Shown here: positions 41,176 through 48,101 of the stretch, piece by piece
Position numbering within the stretch: position 1 is the stretch's first letter
How the letters are laid out: every line of letters starts with the position of its first letter
NCBI RefSeq assembly: GCF_900111765.1
Contig: NZ_FOIB01000009.1
Span: forward strand, 248,001 to 312,000
DNA length: 64,000 nt
Direction: 5' to 3'
Source: Myxococcus fulvus
Lineage (GTDB): Bacteria; Myxococcota; Myxococcia; Myxococcales; Myxococcaceae
Position numbers and translations under genes: made by a program
Notes under the pieces: generated by a model
Database searches by the model: none
The model's input: the letters and a program-made list of their open reading frames with translations, nothing else
Told to the model about the DNA's origin: nothing

Positions 41176-42624
41176 TCAATCCTCCTGGGGCGCGCGCTGG
41201 CGCAACACCAGCAACCGCAGCTCGGTCATGTCCTCGATGGCGTACTTCACGCCCTCGCGCCCCAGACCGGAGCCCTTCACGCCGCCGTAGGGCATGGTGT
41301 CCACGCGGAAGCTCGGCACGTCCCCCACCACCACGCCGCCCACCTCCAGCTCGTCCCAGGCATGCATCGCCCGTGAGAGGTCGTTGGTGAAGAGCCCCGC
41401 CTGGAGCCCGTACCGCCCCGCGTTGACCTGGGCCATCGCCTCCGTGAAGGACGTGAAGGGCTGCAGCAACACCACCGGGCCGAAGGCCTCCTCCGCGCTC
41501 AGCGGCGCGTCCTCGGGCACCCCCTCCAGCACCGTGGCCTCCAGCAGCGCCCCCTTGCGTCCACCGCCCGTCAGCACCCGGGCACCCCGCCCCACCGCGT
41601 CCTGAATCCAGCCCTCGAGTCGCTTCGCCGCCGGCTCGTCGATCATCGGCCCCAGCGTCGTCGCCTCGTCTCGCGGGTTCCCCGAGCGCAGCGCCCGCGC
41701 CCGCTCGACGATCAGCGCCTTGAACGCCTCGTAGTGCGACGCATGCACCAGCACCCGCTGCACCGAGATGCAGCTCTGCCCCGACTGGAAGAACGCACCG
41801 AGCGCCACGCGGTCCGCAACCACCTCCAGCGGCGCGCCCGGCTCCCGGTCCACCACGCAGGCCGCGTTGCCGCCCAGCTCCAGCACCACCTTCTTGCGCC
41901 CCGCACGCGCCTTGAGGTCCCAGCCCACCTTCTCCGAGCCCGTGAACGACAGGAGCTTCAGCCGCTCGTCCTCGATGAGCGGGCCGATGTCCTTCAGCGT
42001 CGGCGTCACGACGGAGAACGCCCCCTCGGGCAGGTTCGTCTCCGCGAGCACCTCCGCCAGAATCATCGCGCTCACCGGCGTGCGGTCCGACGGCTTCAGG
42101 ATGAACGGGCACCCCGCCGCGATGGCGGGCGCGACCTTGTGCGCCACCAGGTTGAGCGGGAAGTTGAACGGCGTGATGAGCGACACGGGCCCCACCGGCA
42201 CCCGACGCGTGAAGCCCCGATACCCCTCGGCCCGAGCGGACACCTCCAGGTTCAATACCTCGCCGCCCCCGCGCACCGCCTCCTCGGCGGCGGCCTTGAA
42301 GGTCTCGATGAGCCGCGTCACCTCGCCGCGCGCGTCCCGCAAGGGCTTGCCCGCCTCGATGCAGAGCACCAGGGCCAGCTCCTCCGCGCGCTCCTGGAAG
42401 CGACGCACGCAGTGCTCCAGCACCGCCTGTCGGGCATGCGCGGGCAGACGCCGCATCGGCCCCGCCGCGCGCACCGCCGCGGCGATGGCCTCCTCCACCG
42501 CGGCCGCGTCCGAGAGCGCGACGCGCGTCACCACCTCGCCCGAGTACTTGTCCACCACGGGCAGGTCCGTGTTCGGCCAGCGCGGCCGGTTGGCCACGTA
42601 GTACGGGTAGCGTTCAGCCAACAT
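41176..42624 (-). CDS. NAD(P)-dependent aldehyde dehydrogenase
   Basis: 482 residues. The ATG at 42624 has a GAGGTG ribosome site and overlaps the 3' end of the acetolactate synthase-like gene by 11 bases; a longer frame exists but lacks family similarity. Aldehyde dehydrogenase motifs are intact: T-P-F-N-F-P-L-N, F-I-L-K-P-S, F-T-G-S, catalytic Glu in L-E-L-G-G-N and nucleophile Cys in G-Q-S-C. The final region is normal. It oxidises an aldehyde to the acid or CoA ester; the substrate is unknown. The overlap with a ThDP-enzyme gene implies it may process that enzyme's product or a shared intermediate. Confidence 0.9.
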   Translation of the reverse strand: MLAERYPYYVANRPRWPNTDLPVVDKYSGEVVTRVALSDAAAVEEAIAAAVRAAGPMRRLPAHARQAVLEHCVRRFQERAEELALVLCIEAGKPLRDARGEVTRLIETFKAAAEEAVRGGGEVLNLEVSARAEGYRGFTRRVPVGPVSLITPFNFPLNLVAHKVAPAIAAGCPFILKPSDRTPVSAMILAEVLAETNLPEGAFSVVTPTLKDIGPLIEDERLKLLSFTGSEKVGWDLKARAGRKKVVLELGGNAACVVDREPGAPLEVVADRVALGAFFQSGQSCISVQRVLVHASHYEAFKALIVERARALRSGNPRDEATTLGPMIDEPAAKRLEGWIQDAVGRGARVLTGGGRKGALLEATVLEGVPEDAPLSAEEAFGPVVLLQPFTSFTEAMAQVNAGRYGLQAGLFTNDLSRAMHAWDELEVGGVVVGDVPSFRVDTMPYGGVKGSGLGREGVKYAIEDMTELRLLVLRQRAPQED

Positions 42625-44263
42625 GGAGCACCTCGCCTTCCTTCTCCCCGACGCCGAGCGCGCGGGTGTTGTCCGAGTAGTCGATGGGCAGGTCGATGAC
42701 ATGCACGCCGCCCGACTCCAGGCAGCGTGACAGGGTGGAGCCGAACTCCGACGCGCTCGTGGGTCGATGCCCCCTGGCGCCGTACGCCTCCGCGTAGCGG
42801 ACGAAGTCGGGGTTGCCCAGCGCCATGCCGAAGTCCGGCAGGCCCATCTCCCCCTGCTTCCAGCGAATCATCCCGTAGCCGTCGTCACGCACGACGACCA
42901 CCGTGAGGTCCAACCCCAGCCGAACCGCCGTCTCCAGCTCCTGCGAGTTCATCATGAACCCGCCGTCACCGCAGACCGCCACCACCTTGCGGCGCGGATG
43001 CACCAGCTTCGCCGCAATCGCCGAGGGCAGCCCCGCCCCCATCGTCGCGAGCGCGTTGTCCAACAGGAGCGTGTTCGGCCGCCGCGTGCGGTAGTACCGG
43101 GCGAACCACAGCTTGTACATGCCGTTGTCCAAGCACACGATGCCGTCATCCGGCAGCGCGCGGCGCACCTCCGCCACCAGTCGCGCGGGGTAGATGGGGA
43201 AGCGGTCATCCGCCGCCCCTCGCGCCAGCTGCGCCTCCAGCCCCGCCCGAGCCTTCTCGAACGGCGCGAAGTCCCAGCTCGCCCCCCGCTGTCCCAGCCC
43301 CTCCGCGATGCGCCACACGGCGTTGGCGATGTCCCCCGTTACCTCCAGCTTCGGGAAGTAGACCGGGTCCACCTCCGCCGAGGAGAAGTTCAGATGGACG
43401 ACGGCGCGGCTGCTGTCGCGCATCACGAACGGCGGCTTCTCGATGACGTCGTGGCCCACGTTGATGATGCAGTCGGACATCTCGATGGCGCGGTGGACGA
43501 AGTCTCCGTCCGACAGCGCGGCGGTGCCCATCCACAGCGGATGGGACTCATCGACGACGCCCTTGCCCATCTGCGTGCTCGAGAAGGGAATCCCCACCCG
43601 GTCCACCAGGACGCGCAGCATCTCCGAGGTGAGCTTCCGGTTGGCGCCCGCGCCCACCATCAACAGCGGCCGGCGCGCGGATGCGATGGTCTCCACGGCC
43701 CGCGCGATGGAGCCCTCGTCCGCCACGGGCCTGCGCCACGCGCTGGGCGCGAGCAACGGCGCCTCGGTGGCCTCGCGCGCGACGTCCTCGGGCAGCTCCA
43801 GATGGGTGGCGCCGGGGCGCTCCTCCTCGGCGCGACGGAAGGCCTCGCGCACGGCGGACGGGACGTGCTCCGCGGAGACGAGCGTGCGCGTCAGCTTGGT
43901 GAGCGGGCGCATCATCCCCACCACGTCGACAATCTGGAAGTGGCCCTGCTTGCTCGCCTTGATGGGCTTCTGCCCGGTGAGCATCACCATGGGCATGGCA
44001 CCCAACTGCGCGTACGCGGCGGGCGTGACGAGGTTGGTGGCGCCCGGCCCCAGCGTCGCCAGGGTGACGCCCGCCTTGCCGGTCAGCCGCCCCCACGTCG
44101 CCGCCATGAAGCCGGCCGCCTGCTCGTGGCGGGTGAGCACCAGCTTCAGGCTGGAGCCCCGCATCGACTCCAAGAGGTCCAGATTCTCCTCGCCGGGCAG
44201 CCCGAAGACGTAACGCACGCCCTCGGCCTCCAGCGCTTTGACGAACAGGTCCGATGCCTTCAT
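42614..44263 (-). CDS. thiamine-diphosphate enzyme, catabolic acetolactate synthase-like
   Basis: 549 residues. The ThDP fold has three parts. The N-terminal PYR domain has F-G-L-P-G-E-E-N near 20 and the catalytic Glu in R-H-E-Q-A-A near 47. The central domain carries G-A-G-A-N-R-K. The C-terminal PP domain has G-D-G-G-F-M-M-N as the ThDP-Mg motif near 430. The A-T-L-G-P-G-A-T-N-L and L-T-G-Q-K-P blocks resemble AlsS-type enzymes that join two pyruvates into acetolactate; no FAD or regulatory-subunit gene is adjacent. Other pyruvate- or benzoylformate-type decarboxylases look similar, so the substrate is uncertain. It is co-transcribed with the aldehyde dehydrogenase and divergent from a LysR gene. 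Confidence 0.85.
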   Translation of the reverse strand: MKASDLFVKALEAEGVRYVFGLPGEENLDLLESMRGSSLKLVLTRHEQAAGFMAATWGRLTGKAGVTLATLGPGATNLVTPAAYAQLGAMPMVMLTGQKPIKASKQGHFQIVDVVGMMRPLTKLTRTLVSAEHVPSAVREAFRRAEEERPGATHLELPEDVAREATEAPLLAPSAWRRPVADEGSIARAVETIASARRPLLMVGAGANRKLTSEMLRVLVDRVGIPFSSTQMGKGVVDESHPLWMGTAALSDGDFVHRAIEMSDCIINVGHDVIEKPPFVMRDSSRAVVHLNFSSAEVDPVYFPKLEVTGDIANAVWRIAEGLGQRGASWDFAPFEKARAGLEAQLARGAADDRFPIYPARLVAEVRRALPDDGIVCLDNGMYKLWFARYYRTRRPNTLLLDNALATMGAGLPSAIAAKLVHPRRKVVAVCGDGGFMMNSQELETAVRLGLDLTVVVVRDDGYGMIRWKQGEMGLPDFGMALGNPDFVRYAEAYGARGHRPTSASEFGSTLSRCLESGGVHVIDLPIDYSDNTRALGVGEKEGEVLHVG

Positions 44264-44343
44264 CTCGCGGTCCTTCCTTCCGGTGACACCGAAGTTCTAC
44301 GGACCGGGGCCGATTCGTACATTCGTTTGTTCACATCGCTTCG

Positions 44344-44358
44344 ATAGGCACCATCTAT
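44344..44358. promoter_or_regulatory. T-N11-A LysR-type box in the ALS/LysR divergent region
   Basis: ATAG-N7-CTAT is an interrupted palindrome containing the T-N11-A core bound by LysR-type regulators. It lies in the 105-base divergent region (to the start chosen for the LysR gene) between the acetolactate synthase-like and LysR genes, and it overlaps the first of three possible LysR start codons. A short dyad like this can occur by chance. Confidence 0.35.
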
Positions 44359-44368
44359 GATGGGGCTC

Positions 44369-45253
44369 ATGGAACTCCGACACCTGCGCTACTTCACCGC
44401 CGTGGCCGACACGCTGCACTTCGGCCGGGCCGCGCGGCGGGTCCACGTCTCGCAGCCCACGCTGTCGCAGCAGATCCGCCAGCTGGAGGAGGAGCTGGAG
44501 ACGCCCCTCTTCGAGCGCTCTCGCGCGGGCGTGCGGCTGACGCAGGCCGGAGAGCTGTTCCGCAGCTACGCTTCGCGCGCGTTGGAGGACGTGGACGCGG
44601 GACGGATGGCGGTGGGCGCGCTGCGAGGACTGGCCACGGGCGCGCTGCGCGTGGGTTATCCGCCCAGCATGCGCGGGCTCGTCGTCCCCGCGCTCGCCGC
44701 CGTCCTGCGCCGTCACCCTGGCCTTGCGCTCAGCGCGGAAGAGCTGGTGGTGCGCAGGATGGAGCGGCGCCTGACGGACGGAAAGCTGGACGTGGGGCTG
44801 GGCTACGCGCCTGCGCGCGCACCGGACCTGGACACGGAGCCGGTGTTCGACAGCCGGCTCGCGCTCGTCGTCGCGCGAGGCCATGTGCTCGCGGGCGCGG
44901 AGACGGTGGGTGTGAAGCAGCTCACGAACGAGCCGTTCGCCCTGCTCTCCCCGGGCCTGCGGGTGCGCTCGCGCGTGGACGCGTACTTCGCCACGCTGAA
45001 GCTGTCCCCGCGCATCGCGCTGGAGTCCAACGCCGTGGGCACGGTGCTCGCCATCGTCCGCGCGGGGCTCGCCGTCACGGTGCTGCCCGAGCCGCGCCTG
45101 GCCGACGTGGAGCGACTGGTCGTCAAGCGGCTGTCCCCGGCGCCGCGCTCCGAGCTGGCCGCCCTCCTCTGGCGCAAGGGTGCGCCCCGAGCCCCCGCCG
45201 CCGAGCTGTTCGCCGCCGAGGTCCGCGCCCGCGCCAAGGAGTCCGGAAGCTGA
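44369..45253 (+). CDS. LysR family transcriptional regulator
   Basis: 294 residues from the ATG at 44369, which gives the canonical M-E-L-R-H-L-R-Y-F start of the family; two upstream ATGs (44357, 44360) are possible but overlap the candidate operator. An N-terminal winged helix (about 1-60, with S-Q-P-T-L-S-Q-Q-I-R-Q-L-E in the recognition region) is followed by a periplasmic-binding-like effector domain. It is divergently adjacent to the acetolactate synthase-like/aldehyde dehydrogenase operon, so it is the likely regulator of that pair; it resembles CynR/IlvY-type members. The effector is unknown. Confidence 0.88.
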   Translation: MELRHLRYFTAVADTLHFGRAARRVHVSQPTLSQQIRQLEEELETPLFERSRAGVRLTQAGELFRSYASRALEDVDAGRMAVGALRGLATGALRVGYPPSMRGLVVPALAAVLRRHPGLALSAEELVVRRMERRLTDGKLDVGLGYAPARAPDLDTEPVFDSRLALVVARGHVLAGAETVGVKQLTNEPFALLSPGLRVRSRVDAYFATLKLSPRIALESNAVGTVLAIVRAGLAVTVLPEPRLADVERLVVKRLSPAPRSELAALLWRKGAPRAPAAELFAAEVRARAKESGS

Positions 45254-45279
45254 CCCACTTCACGCGCGAGCCTCATTCA

Positions 45280-45333
45280 CAACCAGATGGTTGACTGTCC
45301 CGGCTCCATCGCTATCCTCAACGAAATGGTTGA
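45280..45333 (+). promoter_or_regulatory. sigma70-type promoter flanked by two inverted-repeat operators
   Basis: A TTGACT -35 (45291-45296) and TATCCT -10 (45313-45318) are separated by 16 bases. CAACC-AGAT-GGTTG (45280-45293) overlaps the -35, and TCAAC-GAAATG-GTTGA (45318-45333) covers the -10 end and probable transcription start. The two dyads share the CAAC...GTTG half-sites of ArsR/SmtB-type operators. They lie 53 bases upstream of the VOC gene, which follows in the same direction. No ArsR gene is adjacent, so the repressor must be elsewhere. Confidence 0.6.
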
Positions 45334-45385
45334 ACGTCGAGCGGACAGGCCGCTTCGACGACGTTGTCCCCTCTTGGAGGAACCG

Positions 45386-45781
45386 ATGCGCATCTCGATG
45401 AATAGCGTGTTCGTCGACGACCAGGCCAAGGCCCAGAAGTTCTACACGGAGAAGCTGGGCTTCGTGACGAAGGTGGACGTGCCCGCGGGTGGAGCGCGCT
45501 GGCTGACGGTGGTGTCGCCGGACGACCCGAACGGCACGGAGCTGCTACTGGAGCCCAACGGGCACCCGGCGGCGACGGCCTACCAGAAGGCCATCTTCGC
45601 GGATGGCATCCCGGCCACGGCCTTCACGTCGACGAACATCCACGAGGAATATGAGCGCCTGAAGGCGCGCGGCGTGGTGTTCACGAAGGAGCCCACCCAG
45701 TTCGGGCCCGCCATCATCGCCACGTTCGAGGACACCTGCGGCAATCTCATCCAGATGCTCCAGGTCGTGGGACAGCCCTGA
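45386..45781 (+). CDS. VOC (glyoxalase/bleomycin resistance/dioxygenase) superfamily protein
   Basis: 131 residues; the ATG at 45386 is six bases after GGAGG, and a longer frame that begins within the promoter is rejected. A single VOC unit is visible: I-S-M-N-S-V-F-V-D-D, K-F-Y-T-E-K-L-G-F near 20, and a C-terminal F-E-D-T-C-G-N-L-I-Q-M with the metal Glu/Gln pattern. It is likely a small stress or detoxification protein, possibly a lyase. The substrate is unknown. The two-operator promoter implies repressor control, and a hairpin terminator follows. Confidence 0.88.
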   Translation: MRISMNSVFVDDQAKAQKFYTEKLGFVTKVDVPAGGARWLTVVSPDDPNGTELLLEPNGHPAATAYQKAIFADGIPATAFTSTNIHEEYERLKARGVVFTKEPTQFGPAIIATFEDTCGNLIQMLQVVGQP

Positions 45782-45793
45782 CGAAGCGGCGGA

Positions 45794-45820
45794 GCCCGAG
45801 GCGAGTGATGGACCTCGGGC
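45794..45820 (+). terminator. hairpin terminator after the VOC gene
   Basis: GCCCGAGG (45794-45801) pairs perfectly with CCTCGGGC (45813-45820) around an 11-base loop, 12 bases past the stop codon. No T-run follows. Confidence 0.5.
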
Positions 45821-45886
45821 CTCCTCACGGTGCGGAGACACCTCACGGCCGCCCGCGAACACGAAGCCCATGCCAGAGTGCCCTGG

Positions 45887-46297
45887 ATGCCGCGCACCGC
45901 CGCCCTCCTGCTCCTTTTGTCGACCCTCGCCTGCCACCACTCCCCCGACCACTCGCGCCCCCCTCGCGGCCAGGACCGGTTGACCCGGCTGCTCGAGGGC
46001 CCGCTCGACGCGGACTCGATTCGAGCGGTCATCCAGGAGAACCGCGAGGAGATTCGCCAGTGCTACTGGTGGGTCTGGGGCACACGGCCGCTGCGGTACG
46101 GGAAGACCACCATCCGCTTCGTCATCGCGGCCGATGGATACGTCTCCGAGGCCAAGGTCGAGAAGACGACCCTGTACGAATCGGAGATGGAGGACTGCAT
46201 CGTCGGCCAGGTCCGGACCTGGCGGTTTCCGAAGCCCTCCACGAAGCTCGGAAAGGTCGTCGTGAGCTACCCCTTCATCTTCAAGCAACCCTCCTGA
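45887..46297 (+). CDS. small AgmX/PglI C-terminal-type lipoprotein
   Basis: 136 residues from the ATG at 45887, chosen because it begins a lipoprotein signal peptide ending at T-L-A-C; the ribosome site is weak. The mature part has I-R-Q-C-Y (about residue 55), a central I-R-F-V-I-A-A-D-G-Y-V strand pair, and D-C-I-V-G-Q-V-R-T-W-R-F-P near the C-terminus. This is the pattern of the AgmX/PglI C-terminal domain, a TonB-like fold first named in Myxococcus gliding-motility proteins. A single-domain lipoprotein form is a small variant. It stands alone before the PhyH gene. Confidence 0.75.
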   Translation: MPRTAALLLLLSTLACHHSPDHSRPPRGQDRLTRLLEGPLDADSIRAVIQENREEIRQCYWWVWGTRPLRYGKTTIRFVIAADGYVSEAKVEKTTLYESEMEDCIVGQVRTWRFPKPSTKLGKVVVSYPFIFKQPS

Positions 46298-46352
46298 ACC
46301 GGCCCGCATCGCGCCGCTGTCAGGTTTCGCGCGCCCCACCGTCCCGCGCCCC

Positions 46353-47150
46353 ATGCCTCCTGCCCACACCCCCGTGTTGAGTGCGCCCCAGTTGCAACAG
46401 TTCATCGAGCAGGGCTTCGTCCGGCTCGATGACGCCTTCCCGAAGGAGGTCGCCGCCGAGGCGCGCGCCATCCTCTGGAAGGACACCGGCTGTTCACCCG
46501 ACGACCCTTCGAGCTGGACACGCCCCGTCGTCCGGCTCGGCGAGTACACGCAGGACGTCTTCCGGACGGCCGCGAACACGCCGAGGCTGAAGGCCGCGTA
46601 CGACCAGCTCGTCGGCGTCGAGCGCTGGTGGCCCAGGATGAGCCTGGGCTCCTTCCCGGTCCGCTTCCCCAGCGCCGAGAACCCCGGTGACGACGGCTGG
46701 CACGTCGACGTCAGCTTCCCTCCACCGGGTGGCACCGACTCCTTCTTCGAGTGGCGCAGCAACGTCTCCACCCAGGGGCGCGCGCTCCTGATGCTCTTCT
46801 TGTTCTCCGACGTCGGAGAGAACGACGCGCCCACGCGCATCCGCATCGGCTCGCATCACGACGTCGCGCGGATGCTGGCTCCCGCCGGAGACGCGGGCCT
46901 GTCCTTCATGGAGCTGGCCCAGCGGATGGACGCCACCGCGTCACGGCCGGAGGCGCTGGCCACGGGCGACGCGGGGACCGTCTATCTCTGCCACCCGTTC
47001 ATCGCCCATGCCGCGCAGCCGCACCGGGGCACCCGCCCCCGCTTCATGGCGCAGCCTCCGCTCTTCCCTCGCAAGCCGTTCAATCTGGAGCAGGACGACT
47101 GTCCCCTGGTGGTCGCCATCCGTCAGGCGCTCGCGACGACGAAGGCCTGA
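46353..47150 (+). CDS. phytanoyl-CoA dioxygenase (PhyH) family protein
   Basis: 265 residues. The Fe(II)/2-oxoglutarate facial triad is suggested by W-H-V-D-V-S near 113 (H-x-D) and the distal His in L-C-H-P-F-I-A-H near 213, followed by H-R-G-T-R-P-R-F with an Arg expected to hold 2-oxoglutarate. There is no signal peptide, and the ribosome site is weak. Family members hydroxylate lipid or secondary-metabolite substrates; the substrate here is unknown. A strong hairpin terminator follows. Confidence 0.75.
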   Translation: MPPAHTPVLSAPQLQQFIEQGFVRLDDAFPKEVAAEARAILWKDTGCSPDDPSSWTRPVVRLGEYTQDVFRTAANTPRLKAAYDQLVGVERWWPRMSLGSFPVRFPSAENPGDDGWHVDVSFPPPGGTDSFFEWRSNVSTQGRALLMLFLFSDVGENDAPTRIRIGSHHDVARMLAPAGDAGLSFMELAQRMDATASRPEALATGDAGTVYLCHPFIAHAAQPHRGTRPRFMAQPPLFPRKPFNLEQDDCPLVVAIRQALATTKA

Positions 47151-47165
47151 GCGCACCTTCGAACA

Positions 47166-47207
47166 GGGAGCGTGGAGAGGCCCCCCGCGGACCTTCTCCA
47201 CGCTCCC
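47166..47207. terminator. strong hairpin terminator after the PhyH gene
   Basis: GGGAGCGTGGAGA (47166-47178) pairs perfectly over 13 bases with TCTCCACGCTCCC (47195-47207) around a 16-base loop. It lies between the convergent PhyH (+) and sigma factor (-) genes, 15 bases after the PhyH stop, and may serve both directions. There is no T-run. Confidence 0.65.
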
Positions 47208-47367
47208 CTCGAATTCCCGACCAGGAGCGGTCAGCCGTCCCCGGGGCCGCGCAGGGGGTGTGGGGAAGCAAGCGCGGTATCGGGGCACATCACCCCCTCG
47301 ACACGCCCCGGCGCGAAGTGGCGCATTCGCGCCTCACTTTTCCCCAGGGACCCGGGCACACCGGCGC

Positions 47368-48063
47368 TCAAGACGGCGTCGCGTCGCGCATCACCGAGCG
47401 GATGCTCAGGTCCAGCTGGCTCTGGAGCACCCGCAGCAGGCTGGTGAGCCCCTCGGAGTTCTCGCCCAACCGGGCCGCGAGGCGGTCGCGTACGTCCTGC
47501 CGCAGCCGCTCACGGAACTGCGCCAGCCACCGCTTCACCGTGGAGCGGTCCACCTGGTACGCACGGGCGATCTGCGCCGTGCCCATCCCCTCCACCAGGT
47601 GCAGCCGCAGCAGCGTCCGCCCCCGGGGCTCCAGCGCGCCGAGCGCATCCTGGAACGCCACCGCGAAGTCCTCGCGGTAGCGCTCCTGGATGAAGCGCCG
47701 GTCCATGTCCACGTCCGGGACGCTCGTCTCCGCGAGCTTGGAATCATCCAGGTCGAGCGAAATCTTCCGCTCTCGCATCAGATTGAGCGCGGTGCGCAGG
47801 GCGGCCACGCGGAGCCACGCCAGCAACGAGCCCTGTCCCTCGTAGTCGGCGATGCGCGGCGCGCGCTCTCCGCTGGGAAGGAAGAGCTTCACGCGCAGCA
47901 ACTGGAGCGCCTCGTCCGCCACGGTGGCCTCCAGGCCCCTGTGCAGCAGCGCCTTGCGGAGCGAGGGGATGAAGCGCGACTCGAACTCGGTCAGGGCACT
48001 GGCGTCCTGCCGCGCACAGGCGCGCGCGAAGGCCATGTCCTCTTCATGCTCGGAGCCACTCAT
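47368..48063 (-). CDS. gmx1-type extracytoplasmic-like sigma factor
   Basis: 231 residues. It has the layout of the myxobacterial Sig-70_gmx1 group: a region 2-like segment (about 25-110, with S-L-L-A-W-L-R-V-A-A-L-R-T-A-L-N-L), a linker, and a region 4 helix-turn-helix near 160-190 (G-M-G-T-A-Q-I-A-R-A-Y-Q-V-D-R-S-T-V). It should direct RNA polymerase to a restricted regulon. It is divergent from the zinc-finger kinase gene, with only 38 bases between start codons, so their promoters overlap each other's coding regions. Confidence 0.88.
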   Translation of the reverse strand: MSGSEHEEDMAFARACARQDASALTEFESRFIPSLRKALLHRGLEATVADEALQLLRVKLFLPSGERAPRIADYEGQGSLLAWLRVAALRTALNLMRERKISLDLDDSKLAETSVPDVDMDRRFIQERYREDFAVAFQDALGALEPRGRTLLRLHLVEGMGTAQIARAYQVDRSTVKRWLAQFRERLRQDVRDRLAARLGENSEGLTSLLRVLQSQLDLSIRSVMRDATPS

Positions 48064-48101
48064 CGTCTTGACCGCCCACGTCGGTTATCTTCGCCACGGT
48101 C

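Noticed and set aside
45545..46846. 433-residue minus-strand frame across the VOC, AgmX-type and PhyH genes
   Set aside because: Low-complexity composition and no domain; it contradicts three well-supported plus-strand genes.
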